Shown here: one piece after another, positions 36,546 to 49,602 of the stretch
Numbering within the stretch: the stretch's first letter is position 1
Layout of the letters: the number at the start of each line of letters is the position of its first letter
DNA from: Rubrivivax gelatinosus IL144
Lineage (GTDB): Bacteria; Pseudomonadota; Gammaproteobacteria; Burkholderiales; Burkholderiaceae_C
Assembly (NCBI RefSeq): GCF_000284255.1
Contig: NC_017075.1
Coordinates: 1,240,001-1,304,000 of the forward strand
Direction of reading: 5' to 3'
Length of the DNA stretch: 64,000 bases
Notes under the pieces: model-generated
Seen by the model: the letters and a program-made list of their open reading frames with translations, nothing else
Databases searched by the model: none
What the model was told of the DNA's origin: nothing
Translations under genes and position numbers: made by a program

Positions 36546-38339
36546 ATGGCCCTCGCCCATCTTCCCAAGCGCAAGTTCGACGTCGTCATCGTCGGTGCCG
36601 GCGGTTCCGGCATGCGCGCCTCGCTGCAACTGGCCCGCGCGGGCCTCAACGTCGCCGTCCTGTCCAAGGTCTTCCCGACGCGTTCGCACACCGTCGCGGC
36701 CCAGGGCGGCATCGGCGCCAGCCTCGGCAACATGTCCGAGGACAACTGGCACTTCCACTTCTACGACACCGTCAAGGGCTCCGACTGGCTCGGCGACCAG
36801 GACGCGATCGAGTTCATGTGCCGCGAGGCGCCGAAGGTCGTCTACGAGCTCGAGCACTTCGGCATGCCGTTCGACCGCAACCCGGACGGCACGATCTACC
36901 AGCGTCCGTTCGGCGGCCACACCGCGAACTACGGCGAGAAGCCGGTGCAGCGCGCCTGCGCCGCGGCCGACCGCACCGGCCACGCGATGCTGCACACGCT
37001 GTACCAGCAGAACGTCAAGGCGCGCACCAACTTCTTCGTCGAGTGGATGGCGCTGGACCTGATCCGCGACAGCGAAGGCGACGTGCTCGGCGTCACCGCG
37101 CTGGAGATGGAGACCGGCGAGGTGCACGTGCTGCAGGCCAAGTGCACGCTGTTCGCGACCGGCGGTGCCGGCCGCATCTACGCGGCGAGCACCAACGCCT
37201 TCATCAACACCGGCGACGGCCTGGGCATGGCCGCGCGCGCGGGTGTGCCGCTGCAGGACATGGAGTTCTGGCAGTTCCACCCGACCGGCGTGCACAACGC
37301 CGGCGTGCTGCTGACCGAAGGCTGCCGCGGTGAAGGCGCGATCCTGCGCAACGCCAACGGCGAGCGTTTCATGGAGCGCTACGCGCCGACGCTGAAGGAC
37401 CTCGCGCCGCGCGACTTCGTCTCGCGCTGCATGGACCAGGAGATCAAGGAAGGCCGGGGCTGCGGTCCAAACAAGGACTACATCAACCTCGACATGACCC
37501 ACCTGGGCGGCGAGACCATCCTCAAGCGCCTGCCCTCGGTCTACGAGATCGGCCACAACTTCGCCAACGTCGACATCACGAAGGAACCGATCCCCGTGGT
37601 GCCGACCATCCACTACCAGATGGGTGGCATCCCGACCAACATCCACGGCCAGGTCGTGGTGCCCAAGGACGGCACGCCCAACGCGGTGGTCAACGGCTTC
37701 TACGCGGTGGGCGAGTGCTCCTGCGTCAGCGTGCACGGCGCCAACCGCCTGGGCACGAACTCGCTGCTGGACCTGCTGGTCTTCGGCCGCGCCGCCGGCA
37801 ACCACATCGTCGCCAGCGCGCTGGCGAGCCGCAACCACAAGGATCTGCCGGCCGACGCCGCCGACCGCTCGCTCGAGCGCCTGGCGCGCCTGGAGGCCTC
37901 GACCTCGGGCGAGTACGCCCAGGACGTCGCCAACGACATCCGCAAGTCGATGCAGCAGCACGCCGGCGTGTTCCGCACGCAGGCCGTGATGGACGAAGGC
38001 GTGGTGCAGATCGCCGCGATCGCCGAACGCGTCAAGCACATCGGCCTGAAGGACAAGAGCAAGGTGTTCAACACCGCGCGCATCGAGGCGCTGGAGGTGG
38101 ACAACCTGATCGAGGCCGCGCAGGCGACGATCGTCTCGGCCGCCGCCCGCCACGAGAGCCGCGGCGCGCACACCGTCAACGACTACGGCGACACCCCGCA
38201 ACACCCGAACGGCCGCAACGACGAGGAGTGGCTCAAGCACACGCTGTGGTTCAGCGAAGGCAACCGGCTCGACTACAAGCCGGTGAACCTCAAGCCGCTG
38301 AGCGTCGACAGCGTTCCGCCCAAGGTCCGTTCGTTCTAA
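36546..38339 (+). CDS. sdhA: Succinate dehydrogenase flavoprotein subunit
   Basis: 597 residues from ATG 36546, 2 bases after sdhD. FAD Rossmann VVIVGAGGSGMRASLQLA, the covalent-FAD histidine in SHTVAAQGGIGASLGN, and active-site segments HPTGVHNAGVL and YAVGECSCVSVHGANRLG. It oxidises succinate to fumarate. Attachment of FAD depends on SdhE, encoded downstream. Confidence 0.97.
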   Translation: MALAHLPKRKFDVVIVGAGGSGMRASLQLARAGLNVAVLSKVFPTRSHTVAAQGGIGASLGNMSEDNWHFHFYDTVKGSDWLGDQDAIEFMCREAPKVVYELEHFGMPFDRNPDGTIYQRPFGGHTANYGEKPVQRACAAADRTGHAMLHTLYQQNVKARTNFFVEWMALDLIRDSEGDVLGVTALEMETGEVHVLQAKCTLFATGGAGRIYAASTNAFINTGDGLGMAARAGVPLQDMEFWQFHPTGVHNAGVLLTEGCRGEGAILRNANGERFMERYAPTLKDLAPRDFVSRCMDQEIKEGRGCGPNKDYINLDMTHLGGETILKRLPSVYEIGHNFANVDITKEPIPVVPTIHYQMGGIPTNIHGQVVVPKDGTPNAVVNGFYAVGECSCVSVHGANRLGTNSLLDLLVFGRAAGNHIVASALASRNHKDLPADAADRSLERLARLEASTSGEYAQDVANDIRKSMQQHAGVFRTQAVMDEGVVQIAAIAERVKHIGLKDKSKVFNTARIEALEVDNLIEAAQATIVSAAARHESRGAHTVNDYGDTPQHPNGRNDEEWLKHTLWFSEGNRLDYKPVNLKPLSVDSVPPKVRSF

Positions 38340-38355
38340 GGCACAGGTTTCTCCC

Positions 38356-39060
38356 ATGACGCTCCGTACGTTCCAGATCTACCGCTACGACCCGGACAAG
38401 GACGCCAAGCCCTACATGCAGACGCTGCAGGTGGAGCTCGACGGCAGCGAACGCATGCTGCTGGACGCGCTGCTCAAGCTGAAGGCGGTCGACCCGTCGC
38501 TCAGCTTCCGCCGCAGCTGCCGCGAAGGCGTGTGCGGGTCCGACGCGATGAACATCAACGGCAAGAACGGCCTCGCGTGCCTGACCAACATGCGCACGCT
38601 GCCGGGCACCGTCGTGCTGCGCCCGCTGCCGGGCCTGCCCGTGATCCGCGACCTGATCGTGGACATGACGAACTTCTTCAAGCAGTACCACTCGATCAAG
38701 CCGTACCTGATCAACGACGAGCGCCCGCCCGAGACCGAGCGGCTGCAGTCGCCCGAGGAGCGCGAGGAGCTCAACGGCCTGTACGAGTGCATCCTGTGCG
38801 CCAGCTGCTCGACGGCCTGCCCGAGCTTCTGGTGGAACCCGGACAAGTTCGTCGGCCCGGCCGGCCTGCTGCAGGCCTACCGCTTCATCGCCGACAGCCG
38901 CGACCAGGCGACGAGCGAGCGCCTCGACAACCTCGAGGACCCGTATCGCCTGTACCGCTGCCACACGATCATGAACTGCGTCGACGTCTGCCCGAAGGGG
39001 CTGAACCCGACGAAGGCGATTGCCAAGATCAAAGAAATGATGGTTCGCCGCGCCATCTGA
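38356..39060 (+). CDS. sdhB: Succinate dehydrogenase iron-sulfur subunit
   Basis: 234 residues from ATG 38356. [2Fe-2S] cysteines in CREGVCGSDAMNINGKNGLAC, then CILCASCSTACP for the [4Fe-4S] cluster and CHTIMNCVDVCPKGLNP completing the [3Fe-4S] site. Links SdhA to the membrane anchor. Confidence 0.97.
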   Translation: MTLRTFQIYRYDPDKDAKPYMQTLQVELDGSERMLLDALLKLKAVDPSLSFRRSCREGVCGSDAMNINGKNGLACLTNMRTLPGTVVLRPLPGLPVIRDLIVDMTNFFKQYHSIKPYLINDERPPETERLQSPEEREELNGLYECILCASCSTACPSFWWNPDKFVGPAGLLQAYRFIADSRDQATSERLDNLEDPYRLYRCHTIMNCVDVCPKGLNPTKAIAKIKEMMVRRAI

Positions 39061-39083
39061 GACAAGAAAAGCGACTACGGCTC

Positions 39084-39365
39084 ATGGACGAACGTCTGGA
39101 CCCTACCGATCTCGGCCGGCTGCGCTGGCGCTGCCGCCGAGGCCTGCTGGAAAACGACCTCTTCGTCGAACGTTTCTTCCGTGATCACGAGGCGACGATC
39201 ACGAAGCGGCAGGCCCAGGGGCTGATGGCCCTGATGGACCTGCCGGACAACGATCTGCTTGACCTGCTGCTCGGCCGTCGAGAGCTGCAGGGCGAGCTGG
39301 ATCGCCCTGAAGTGCACGAGGTGCTGGCGCAGATGCGTCGGCCCACCCTCCCTGCTTCCGCCTGA
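39084..39365 (+). CDS. sdhE: SdhE FAD assembly factor
   Basis: 93 residues from ATG 39084. The small helical protein carries [15 protein letters not shown], containing the RGxxE motif needed to promote covalent flavinylation of SdhA, and ends with a conserved [16 protein letters not shown] helix. The position directly after sdhB and before gltA is the usual one in Burkholderiales. Confidence 0.93.
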   Translation: MDERLDPTDLGRLRWRCRRGLLENDLFVERFFRDHEATITKRQAQGLMALMDLPDNDLLDLLLGRRELQGELDRPEVHEVLAQMRRPTLPASA

Positions 39366-39384
39366 GCTCAAGAAAGGCCTCGAC

Positions 39385-40695
39385 ATGACCCCCTCCGGCG
39401 TGAAAGCCACCCTGTCGTTCTCGGACGGCAGCCCGAGCATGGATCTGCCCATCTACAAGGGCAGCATCGGCCCGGATGTCATCGACATCCGCAAGCTCTA
39501 CGGCCAGACCGGCAAGTTCACCTATGACCCGGGCTTCCTCAGCACGGCGTCTTGCCAGTCGACGATCACCTACATCGACGGTGACAAGGGGGAGCTGCTG
39601 TACCGCGGCTATCCGATCGAGCAGCTCGCGACGCAGTGCGACTTCCTGGACACCTGCTACCTGCTGCTCTACGGCGAGCTGCCGAACGCGCAGCAGCAGC
39701 AGGACTTCCACAAGCTCGTGTCCGAGCACACGATGGTGCACGAGCAGATGCAGTTCTTCCTGCGCGGCTTCCGTCGTGACGCCCACCCGATGGCGGTCAT
39801 GACCGGCCTGGTCGGGGCGCTGTCGGCCTTCTATCACGACAGCACCGACATCAACGATCCGCGCCACCGCGAGATCGCGGCGATCCGCCTGATCGCCAAG
39901 ATGCCGACGCTGGTCGCGATGGCCTACAAGTACGGCGAGGGCCAGCCCTACGTCTACCCGCGCAACAAGCTCTCGTACGCCGGGAACTTCATGCGCATGA
40001 TGTTCGCGACCCCGTGCGAGGACTACGAGCCCAACGAGGTGCTGGTGCGCGCGATGGACCGCATCTTCATCCTCCACGCCGACCACGAGCAGAACGCCTC
40101 GACCTCGACGGTGCGCCTGTGCGGCAGCTCGGGCACCAACCCGTTCGCGGCCATCGCCGCCGGCGTGGCCTGCCTGTGGGGCCCGGCGCACGGCGGCGCC
40201 AACGAGGCCGCGCTGAACATGCTGGAGGACATCCAGCGCAACGGCGGCGTCGAGAAGATCGGCGAGTTCATCAAGCAGGTGAAGGACAAGAACTCCTCCG
40301 TCAAGCTGATGGGCTTCGGCCACCGGGTCTACAAGAACTACGACCCGCGCGCCAAGCTGATGCGTGAGACCTGCCACGAGGTGCTGGGCGCGCTGGGCCT
40401 GGAGAACGACCCGCTGTTCAAGCTGGCGATGTCGCTCGAGAAGATCGCGCTGGAAGACGAGTACTTCGTCGCCCGCAAGCTCTACCCGAACGTCGACTTC
40501 TACTCGGGCATAGTGCAGCGCGCGATCGGCATCCCGGTGTCGCTGTTCACCGCCATCTTCGCGCTGGCGCGCACGGTGGGCTGGATCGCCCAGCTCAACG
40601 AGATGATCGGCGACCCCGAGTACAAGATCGGCCGTCCGCGCCAGCTCTTCGTCGGCTCGCAGCGCCGCGACGTGCCGCCGCTCGACAAGCGCTGA
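39385..40695 (+). CDS. gltA: Citrate synthase, type II
   Basis: 436 residues from ATG 39385. Catalytic His regions [14 protein letters not shown] and [14 protein letters not shown], and active-site Asp nearby; the N-terminal strand domain ([20 protein letters not shown]) marks the hexameric, NADH-sensitive Gram-negative type. It condenses acetyl-CoA with oxaloacetate. The in-frame region upstream of 39385 is the sdhE gene in another frame. Confidence 0.97.
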   Translation: MTPSGVKATLSFSDGSPSMDLPIYKGSIGPDVIDIRKLYGQTGKFTYDPGFLSTASCQSTITYIDGDKGELLYRGYPIEQLATQCDFLDTCYLLLYGELPNAQQQQDFHKLVSEHTMVHEQMQFFLRGFRRDAHPMAVMTGLVGALSAFYHDSTDINDPRHREIAAIRLIAKMPTLVAMAYKYGEGQPYVYPRNKLSYAGNFMRMMFATPCEDYEPNEVLVRAMDRIFILHADHEQNASTSTVRLCGSSGTNPFAAIAAGVACLWGPAHGGANEAALNMLEDIQRNGGVEKIGEFIKQVKDKNSSVKLMGFGHRVYKNYDPRAKLMRETCHEVLGALGLENDPLFKLAMSLEKIALEDEYFVARKLYPNVDFYSGIVQRAIGIPVSLFTAIFALARTVGWIAQLNEMIGDPEYKIGRPRQLFVGSQRRDVPPLDKR

Positions 40696-40705
40696 CCCGC
40701 AGACG

Positions 40706-41605
40706 ATGAGCTGGCTGGCGCGGCTGTTCGCGCCGCGGCGCCGCGAGGCGCCGCGAGCGGCGGATCTGCCTTCAGCGCCGGCCGCTCCGTCGGCTTCCAC
40801 GCCGCCGGCTCCGGCGGCGTTTTCCATTCCGCTGGCCTGCTGGCTGCTTGCGGCCGACGCGCCGTCCGGTGCCGGGCCGTCGGCGGACGAGGCCGCCGCG
40901 CTCGCGCGCATCGACGCCGTGCTCGCGCAGCCCGGTTTGCCCGAGGACCTGCTGCCGCGTGCCGCGGCGCTGGTGCCTCAGTTGCTGGCGATGCTGCGCC
41001 AGGGCGACGAACTGCCGGTCGCGGCGATGGCCCAGCGTGTGGCCCGCGACGCGGTGCTGAGCGCCGAGGTGCTCAAGCTCGCCGGCAGCGCCTACTACCG
41101 TGGCCGCGGCGAGGCGTCCGATCTGCAGCAGTCGATCTCGCTGATCGGCGTGCAGGGCCTGCACACCGTCATCGCGCGCGTCGTGCTCAAGCCGATCTAC
41201 GACCAGGCGCCCGGGCCCTGGAGCCGCGCCGCCGGCGCGCGCTTGTGGACCCACGCCGAGGCGCTGGCCGCCGAATGCGCGCTGCGTGCCGAGGCGGTGC
41301 CGGTGTTCGACGCCTACCTCACCGGCCTGCTGCACGACAGCGGCTGGACCGCGACGCTGAACCTGCTCGACCGCTCCGGCGTCGAGTTCGCCGCGCCGAG
41401 CGAGGCCTTCGCGACCGCGCTCGAACGCCGCGCCTACCGGCTTTTCGGCCGCGCCGCGAGGCGCTGGGCGATCACGCCGTCCTTCGCCGAACTGGGCGCC
41501 GACACGCTGCGCCACCCGCTGGGCACCAGCCCGCATCCGCTGGCCGTGGTGCTGCGCGAGGCGATGCCGGCCGCGCTCGAACGCGTGCGCGCCGAGGCGG
41601 GCTGA
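40706..41605 (+). CDS. HDOD-domain signalling protein
   Basis: 299 residues from ATG 40706, 10 bases after gltA. A Pro/Ala-rich N-terminal 50 residues is followed by an HDOD domain: LRQGDELPVAAMAQRVARD, VLKLAGSAYYRG, LQQSISLIGVQGLHTVIAR and YLTGLLHDSGW. HDOD domains are HD-like without full metal sites and act as protein-protein modules in bacterial signalling. It may be carried as read-through from the gltA transcript. Role unknown. Confidence 0.8.
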   Translation: MSWLARLFAPRRREAPRAADLPSAPAAPSASTPPAPAAFSIPLACWLLAADAPSGAGPSADEAAALARIDAVLAQPGLPEDLLPRAAALVPQLLAMLRQGDELPVAAMAQRVARDAVLSAEVLKLAGSAYYRGRGEASDLQQSISLIGVQGLHTVIARVVLKPIYDQAPGPWSRAAGARLWTHAEALAAECALRAEAVPVFDAYLTGLLHDSGWTATLNLLDRSGVEFAAPSEAFATALERRAYRLFGRAARRWAITPSFAELGADTLRHPLGTSPHPLAVVLREAMPAALERVRAEAG

Positions 41606-41636
41606 AAACGGCGAGGCCCGGACTCGCCGGGCCTCG
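41605..41636 (-). terminator. Rho-independent terminator after sucD
   Basis: CGAGGCCCGG (41612-41621) pairs with CCGGGCCTCG (41627-41636), loop of 5 bases; on the minus strand the stem is followed by CCGTTTT. It lies between the convergent sucD and HDOD genes and may partly stop both. Confidence 0.8.
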
Positions 41637-41659
41637 TGCTGGAGCGTGGAGGGCGCCGC

Positions 41660-42553
41660 TCAGATCAGCTTCTGCAGCAGCCGCCCCATCTCGGACGGGT
41701 TGCGCGTGATCGTGAAGCCGCACTCCTCCATGATCGCCAGCTTGGCGTCCGCCGTGTCGGCGCCGCCGGAGATCAGCGCGCCGGCGTGACCCATGCGCTT
41801 GCCCGCCGGCGCGGTGACGCCGGCGATGAAGCCGACCACCGGCTTCTTCATGTGCTCCTTGCACCAGCGCGCCGCGTCGGCTTCGTCGGGGCCGCCGATC
41901 TCGCCGATCATGATCACCGCGTCGGTGTCCGGGTCCTCGTTGAACAGCCGCATCACGTCGATGTGCTTGAGCCCGTTGATCGGGTCGCCGCCGATGCCCA
42001 CCGCGCTGCTCTGGCCGATGCCCAGTTCGGAGAGCTGCGCCACGGCTTCATAGGTCAGCGTGCCCGAGCGGCTGACGACACCGATGCGGCCCTTCTTGTG
42101 GATGTGGCCCGGCATGATGCCGATCTTGATCTCCTCGGGCGTGATCGTGCCCGGGCAGTTCGGCCCCAGCAGCAGCGTCTTCTTGCCGCCGGCGGCCTCC
42201 TTGGCCTTCATCTTGTTGCGCACTTCCAGCATGTCCTTGATGGGGATGCCTTCGGTGATGCAGATCGCCAGGTCCAGCTCGGCTTCGACGGCTTCCCAGA
42301 TGGCGGCCGCGGCCCCGGCCGGCGGCACGTAGATGACGCTGACGGTGGCACCGGTCTGCGCCGCCGCTTCCTTGACGCTGGCGTAGATCGGGATGCCCTC
42401 GAAGTCCTCGCCGGCCTTCTTCGGGTTCACGCCGGCGACGAAGCAGTTCTGGCCGTTGGCGTAGTCGCGGCACATGCGGGTGTGGAACTGGCCCGTCTTG
42501 CCGGTGATGCCCTGCGTGATGACGCGGGTGTCCTTGTTGATCAGGATGCTCAT
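41660..42553 (-). CDS. sucD: Succinate-CoA ligase alpha subunit
   Basis: 297 residues from ATG 42553. CoA-binding Rossmann start [17 protein letters not shown], and the phosphorylated histidine in [14 protein letters not shown] near residue 250. With SucC it couples succinyl-CoA cleavage to ATP or GTP formation. Follows sucC by 18 bases. Confidence 0.96.
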   Translation of the reverse strand: MSILINKDTRVITQGITGKTGQFHTRMCRDYANGQNCFVAGVNPKKAGEDFEGIPIYASVKEAAAQTGATVSVIYVPPAGAAAAIWEAVEAELDLAICITEGIPIKDMLEVRNKMKAKEAAGGKKTLLLGPNCPGTITPEEIKIGIMPGHIHKKGRIGVVSRSGTLTYEAVAQLSELGIGQSSAVGIGGDPINGLKHIDVMRLFNEDPDTDAVIMIGEIGGPDEADAARWCKEHMKKPVVGFIAGVTAPAGKRMGHAGALISGGADTADAKLAIMEECGFTITRNPSEMGRLLQKLI

Positions 42554-42571
42554 GCGGGTGCTCTCGGCGAG

Positions 42572-43732
<1,161 letters not shown>

Positions 43733-43799
43733 GCCTGGTGGTCCTCGTCGTGGAGTCGCGCGAGTGTGTGCCGCGCATCTGACCCGAGCCTAACGGCGG

Positions 43800-44456
43800 T
43801 CAAGCCGCGGCCGCGAGCCCGTTGTCGAAGTGCTCGCGCATCAGACGCCGCGCCGCCTCGGCGTCGCGGGCGAGGATCGCGTCGACCAGCGCCCGGTGCT
43901 CGGCCAGCGATTCCTCGATGCGCCCCTGCTTGAACAGCGAATGGTGGCGGTTGAGCTTCATGACCTTGCGCAGGTCGGTCACGACCTGCGTCGCCCAGCG
44001 GTTTCCGGCCGCGTCGAGCAGCGCCATGTGGAACTCCTCGTTGGTCGCGAAGAAGACGTCGCGGTCGCCGGTCTCGGTTTCCAGGCGTGCGTGCAGCCGG
44101 CGCAGGCGGTCGCGATGGGCGTCGTCGGCGCTGCTGGCGACGCTGGCCGCGGCGTCGCTCTCCAGCAAGGCGAGCAGGTGGTAGACCTGGGCGACGTCGG
44201 CGCTCGACATCTCGGTGACGTAGGCGCCGCGGCGCACTTTCATCGTCACCAGGCCTTCGGTGGCCAGGACCTTCAGCGCCTCGCGCAGCGGCGTGCGGCT
44301 GATGCCGAACTCGGCGCACAGGCGCAATTCGTCGATCCAGCTGCCCGGCTCGAGCCGGCGGGAGAAAATCTGCTGGCGCAGACGCTCCGCGACTTCCTCG
44401 TAGAGGGCGCGGGGCGACAGCGGCGGGGCATCGGTGCGGTGCGGAACGTCGGCCAC
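43800..44456 (-). CDS. GntR-family regulator, FCD (FadR-like) type
   Basis: 218 residues from GTG 44456. Winged helix at residues 17-85 (ERLRQQIFSRRLEPGSWIDELRLCAEFGISRTPLREALKVLATEGLV). The FCD domain follows, with metal-ligand candidates in ATNEEFHMALLDAAGN and EHRALVDAI. It is encoded between sucCD and the methylmalonyl-CoA genes, so control of one or both by an acyl-CoA or organic acid is likely. Confidence 0.87.
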   Translation of the reverse strand: MADVPHRTDAPPLSPRALYEEVAERLRQQIFSRRLEPGSWIDELRLCAEFGISRTPLREALKVLATEGLVTMKVRRGAYVTEMSSADVAQVYHLLALLESDAAASVASSADDAHRDRLRRLHARLETETGDRDVFFATNEEFHMALLDAAGNRWATQVVTDLRKVMKLNRHHSLFKQGRIEESLAEHRALVDAILARDAEAARRLMREHFDNGLAAAA

Positions 44457-44501
44457 GGGCGAACGGGGCAGGGTGGTCGGCGGGGCCGAGGGCGGGATCT
44501 G

Positions 44502-44518
44502 AATTCATAATTTTGCAT
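44502..44518. promoter_or_regulatory. 17-bp AT-rich motif upstream of the FCD regulator
   Basis: AATTCATAATTTTGCAT lies 46 bases before the regulator start. It matches 14 of 17 positions with the motif at 47349 before methylmalonyl-CoA mutase, a notable coincidence in DNA this GC-rich. Possible binding site of the regulator, or a shared promoter element. A further hairpin CCCCTAG-GCCT-CTAGGGG follows at 44538-44555. Confidence 0.4.
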
Positions 44519-44714
44519 CACGCCCCCACCATGCCGACCCCTAGGCCTCTAGGGGAAACCCCAAAATCGCTGACCGCTTCTGGTGCTTCGCGCGCCCCGC
44601 TGGTGCTGTGTAGGAACTGGTCTACATAGGTGGCGTTGATCGCTTGATTGCGACCGGCGAGTCGCCATAGCCTGCGCCATCCTCATTCACAGGTTCTGGT
44701 GCAGGCCGCGCTCC

Positions 44715-47264
44715 ATGAGTCTCGTCGACGATCTCGTTCCCCACATGCGGCACGTGCTCCATGCAGAGCGCGACCTCCGCGACCTCGGACTGCTCTGGCA
44801 GATGATCGAAGCCACTTCGGCGATCGCCTGTCCGGAAGAAGCGGAAGACATCCTGCCGATGCTGACGCGCACCCGCGAGCGCTTCGGCGCCTTGCAGGCG
44901 CAGCTCGTGCGCCAGCTCGGCAGCGACAGCCTGGCCGAGCTCGGCGAGGAACTCGCGTCCTCGGCGCAGTGCACGATCGACATCCTCGTGCGCAACCTCT
45001 TCGAGCGCACCGCCGACGTCGGCTTCCTCGCTACCGACCCTGTGCTGCGCGCCTTCTGCGACGCTGCCGCGCGCGGTGATGCCGACGCCGCGCCGCTGCT
45101 GCGCCGGCTCGCCGAATACCGCGCCAAGTACAGCGTCTACGACGACATCGTGCTGCTGGCGCCCGATGGCCGCGTGCTCGCCCGTCTGGAGGAGGGCGGC
45201 CCGGCGAGCTTGGCTGGCGACCCACTGCTCGCCGACACGATCGCGCGCCGCGGCTTCGTCGAGCGCTTCGGCCCGACGCCGCTGGCGCGTGGCGGGGCGC
45301 CGGCGCTGCTGTACGCGCAGCGCATCGACGCCGACGGCGGCCGCTGCGCCGGCCTGCTGGTGCTGCGCTTTCGCCTCGCCGACGAGATGCAGCGCATCTT
45401 CTCCAGCGTCGAGCAGTCCGGGCGCCACGTCGCGCTGGTGCTGCTGGACGCCGAAGACCGCGTCATCGCCAGCGCCGACGAGTCGCACGTGCCGGTCGGC
45501 GCGCGCCTGCAGACGGCGCCGGGCGGCGAGGTCGGCCTCGTGGCTTTCGGCGGCCGTGAGTACCTTGCGGTCACGCGCCCGGGTGCGGGCTTCCAGGGCT
45601 ATCCGGGGCCGGGCTGGCGGGCGCATGCGATGGTCTCGCTGCTGACCGCGTTCAGCGGCCGCGATGCCGCCGATGCCGACGCCGCGCTGGCGCCGGACAC
45701 GGTGGAACTGGCGCGCCTGCGCAGCGAACTCGACGCGATCAACGGCGACCTGCGCCGCGTCGTCTGGAACGGCCGTTTGTTCGCCGGCGCGCAGCAGCAG
45801 GCCAGCGCGCGGCTGAAGGCGCTGCTGGCGCAGGTGCAGGAGGCCGGCCGGCGCACGCGCGACCGCGTCGACGAGGCGATCGGTGCCTTGCAGCGCAGCG
45901 CGCTGGCGCGCCAGCGCCATGCCGCGCACGACCTGGCGCGGCTGGCCGCCGACATCATGGACCGCAGCCTCTACGAACGTGCCAACGACTGCCGCTGGTG
46001 GGCGCTGTCGCCGGTGCTCGAGCGCGGCCTCGCGGCGCCGCCGGCCGCCGCCGCCGACGCCGAACTGGCCGCGGTGCTGCGCCACGTCAACGGCCTGTAC
46101 ACGGTCTACACGCGGCTGCTGGTGTTCGGCGCCGACGGGCGCATCCGCGCCGTCTCGCGCGACGCCGACGGCACGACGCTGGTCGGCCAGGAGATCGGCA
46201 GCGCGCTGCTCGACGCGGTGCGCGGCCTGGCCGACTCGCAGCGCTACGCGGTCTCGGCCTTCGAGGCTTCGCCGCTGTCCGACGGCCAGCCGACCTATGT
46301 CTACGCCGCCGGGGTGCGCGACGCCCAGCGGCGTGTCGTCGGCGGCATCGCCGCGGTCTTCGACGCGCCGGCCGAGCTGCACAAGATGCTGGGCGACGTG
46401 CTCGGCGAGCGCGCCGGCTTCGCCACCTTCGCCGACGCCGACGGCCGCGTGCTCGCCTGCACCGACCCGGAGCTGCCGCCGGGCAGCGTGCTGCCCAAGG
46501 CGCTGACGCCGGGGCTGGCCGAGTTCCGCGACGCGACCTGGAGCGTCGCCGCGGTGCGCGCCGAGGGCTACCGCGAGTTCAAGCGCGAGGACGGCTACGA
46601 CAACCGCGTGCGCGCGCTGGTCGCGCTGCGCCTGGGCGAACGCGAGCGCCGCGGCCGCAACCAGCACGACATCCCGGTGCATGCCTTGCCGCCGGCGCGC
46701 CGCGAGGCGGTCGCCGGCTGGGCGCTGTTCCACGTCGGCGCCGGGCGTTTCGGGCTGCCGACCGCGTCGGTGCTGGAAGCGCGGGCCCGCGACGGCCTGG
46801 TGCGCGCCCGCCTGGGGCTGCCGCACGCGCTGGGCCTGCTGGAGGTGCCGCAAGGCGCGGGCTCGGTCGTCGTGCCGGTGCTGTGCGCCCGCTCGCTGTT
46901 CGGCGTGTCCTACGCGCCGCGGGCCCAGGACGGCGTGCTGCTGGTGCTGGCCACCGCCGCGTCGCCGCAGCGTCCGGCCGTGGCGCTCTGGGTCGACGAG
47001 GTGCTGGCCGTCGTCGACGCCGGCCACGAGCACCTGCAGCCGGTGCCCGAGGGGCTGCGCACGCATTCGCCGCTGCTGTCGGGCCTGCTGCGCCTGATGG
47101 CCGGGGGCGAGCAGGGCGGCGAGATCCTGGCCCAGGTGCTGGCCGCCGACAGCGTCACGCGGCTGGCGGCGATGGCGGGCACCGCGCCGCCACCCGAGAC
47201 CCCGGAGCCGGTGGCCGGCGTCGTGGCCGAGGCCGCACGAGAGCTGCCGGCGCTTCAGCGCTGA
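44715..47264 (+). CDS. Double Cache-like sensor fused to CheW, no membrane segment
   Basis: 849 residues from ATG 44715. After a helical lead-in (residues 1-90) come two similar sensor modules: LFERTADVGFLATDPVLRAF...YRAKYSVYDDIVLLAPDGRVLARL (about 95-165) and YERANDCRWWALSPVLERG...VNGLYTVYTRLLVFGADGRIRAV (about 420-485), each with a Cache-like signature. The C-terminal 150 residues form a CheW domain (WALFHVGAGRFGLPTASVLEA). I see no transmembrane helix or signal peptide, so it is a cytosolic sensor-adaptor, unlike usual Cache chemoreceptors. It may link metabolite sensing to a chemotaxis-type kinase. Confidence 0.75.
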   Translation: MSLVDDLVPHMRHVLHAERDLRDLGLLWQMIEATSAIACPEEAEDILPMLTRTRERFGALQAQLVRQLGSDSLAELGEELASSAQCTIDILVRNLFERTADVGFLATDPVLRAFCDAAARGDADAAPLLRRLAEYRAKYSVYDDIVLLAPDGRVLARLEEGGPASLAGDPLLADTIARRGFVERFGPTPLARGGAPALLYAQRIDADGGRCAGLLVLRFRLADEMQRIFSSVEQSGRHVALVLLDAEDRVIASADESHVPVGARLQTAPGGEVGLVAFGGREYLAVTRPGAGFQGYPGPGWRAHAMVSLLTAFSGRDAADADAALAPDTVELARLRSELDAINGDLRRVVWNGRLFAGAQQQASARLKALLAQVQEAGRRTRDRVDEAIGALQRSALARQRHAAHDLARLAADIMDRSLYERANDCRWWALSPVLERGLAAPPAAAADAELAAVLRHVNGLYTVYTRLLVFGADGRIRAVSRDADGTTLVGQEIGSALLDAVRGLADSQRYAVSAFEASPLSDGQPTYVYAAGVRDAQRRVVGGIAAVFDAPAELHKMLGDVLGERAGFATFADADGRVLACTDPELPPGSVLPKALTPGLAEFRDATWSVAAVRAEGYREFKREDGYDNRVRALVALRLGERERRGRNQHDIPVHALPPARREAVAGWALFHVGAGRFGLPTASVLEARARDGLVRARLGLPHALGLLEVPQGAGSVVVPVLCARSLFGVSYAPRAQDGVLLVLATAASPQRPAVALWVDEVLAVVDAGHEHLQPVPEGLRTHSPLLSGLLRLMAGGEQGGEILAQVLAADSVTRLAAMAGTAPPPETPEPVAGVVAEAARELPALQR

Positions 47265-47348
47265 CCCCTCGTCCGGGCGGCCGGGCCGGCAGGGGCGGGC
47301 CCGGCCCCCTGGCGTTAACCGCCGTGTCAGGAAGATGTCGGGGGCAGG

Positions 47349-47365
47349 AATTTATAATTATTCAT
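47349..47365 (+). promoter_or_regulatory. Promoter/operator region of the methylmalonyl-CoA operon
   Basis: AATTTATAATTATTCAT contains a perfect TATAAT (47353-47358) in a suitable position about 48 bases before the mutase start; the -35 region is weak. The 17 bases match the motif before the FCD regulator at 14 positions. Weak -35 plus an operator-like repeat would fit regulated transcription. Confidence 0.5.
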
Positions 47366-47405
47366 GACAGCGGGCCCGGCGGCTTGCACAGCAGGAGACT
47401 TCTCG

Positions 47406-49577
<2,172 letters not shown>

Positions 49578-49602
49578 GCCCTTCCCCGTTCTCGAGAAGT
49601 CG

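Noticed and set aside
44609..44626. TGTAG-N8-CTACA as a GntR operator
   Set aside because: Five-base arms are too short to stand out, and there is no second copy.
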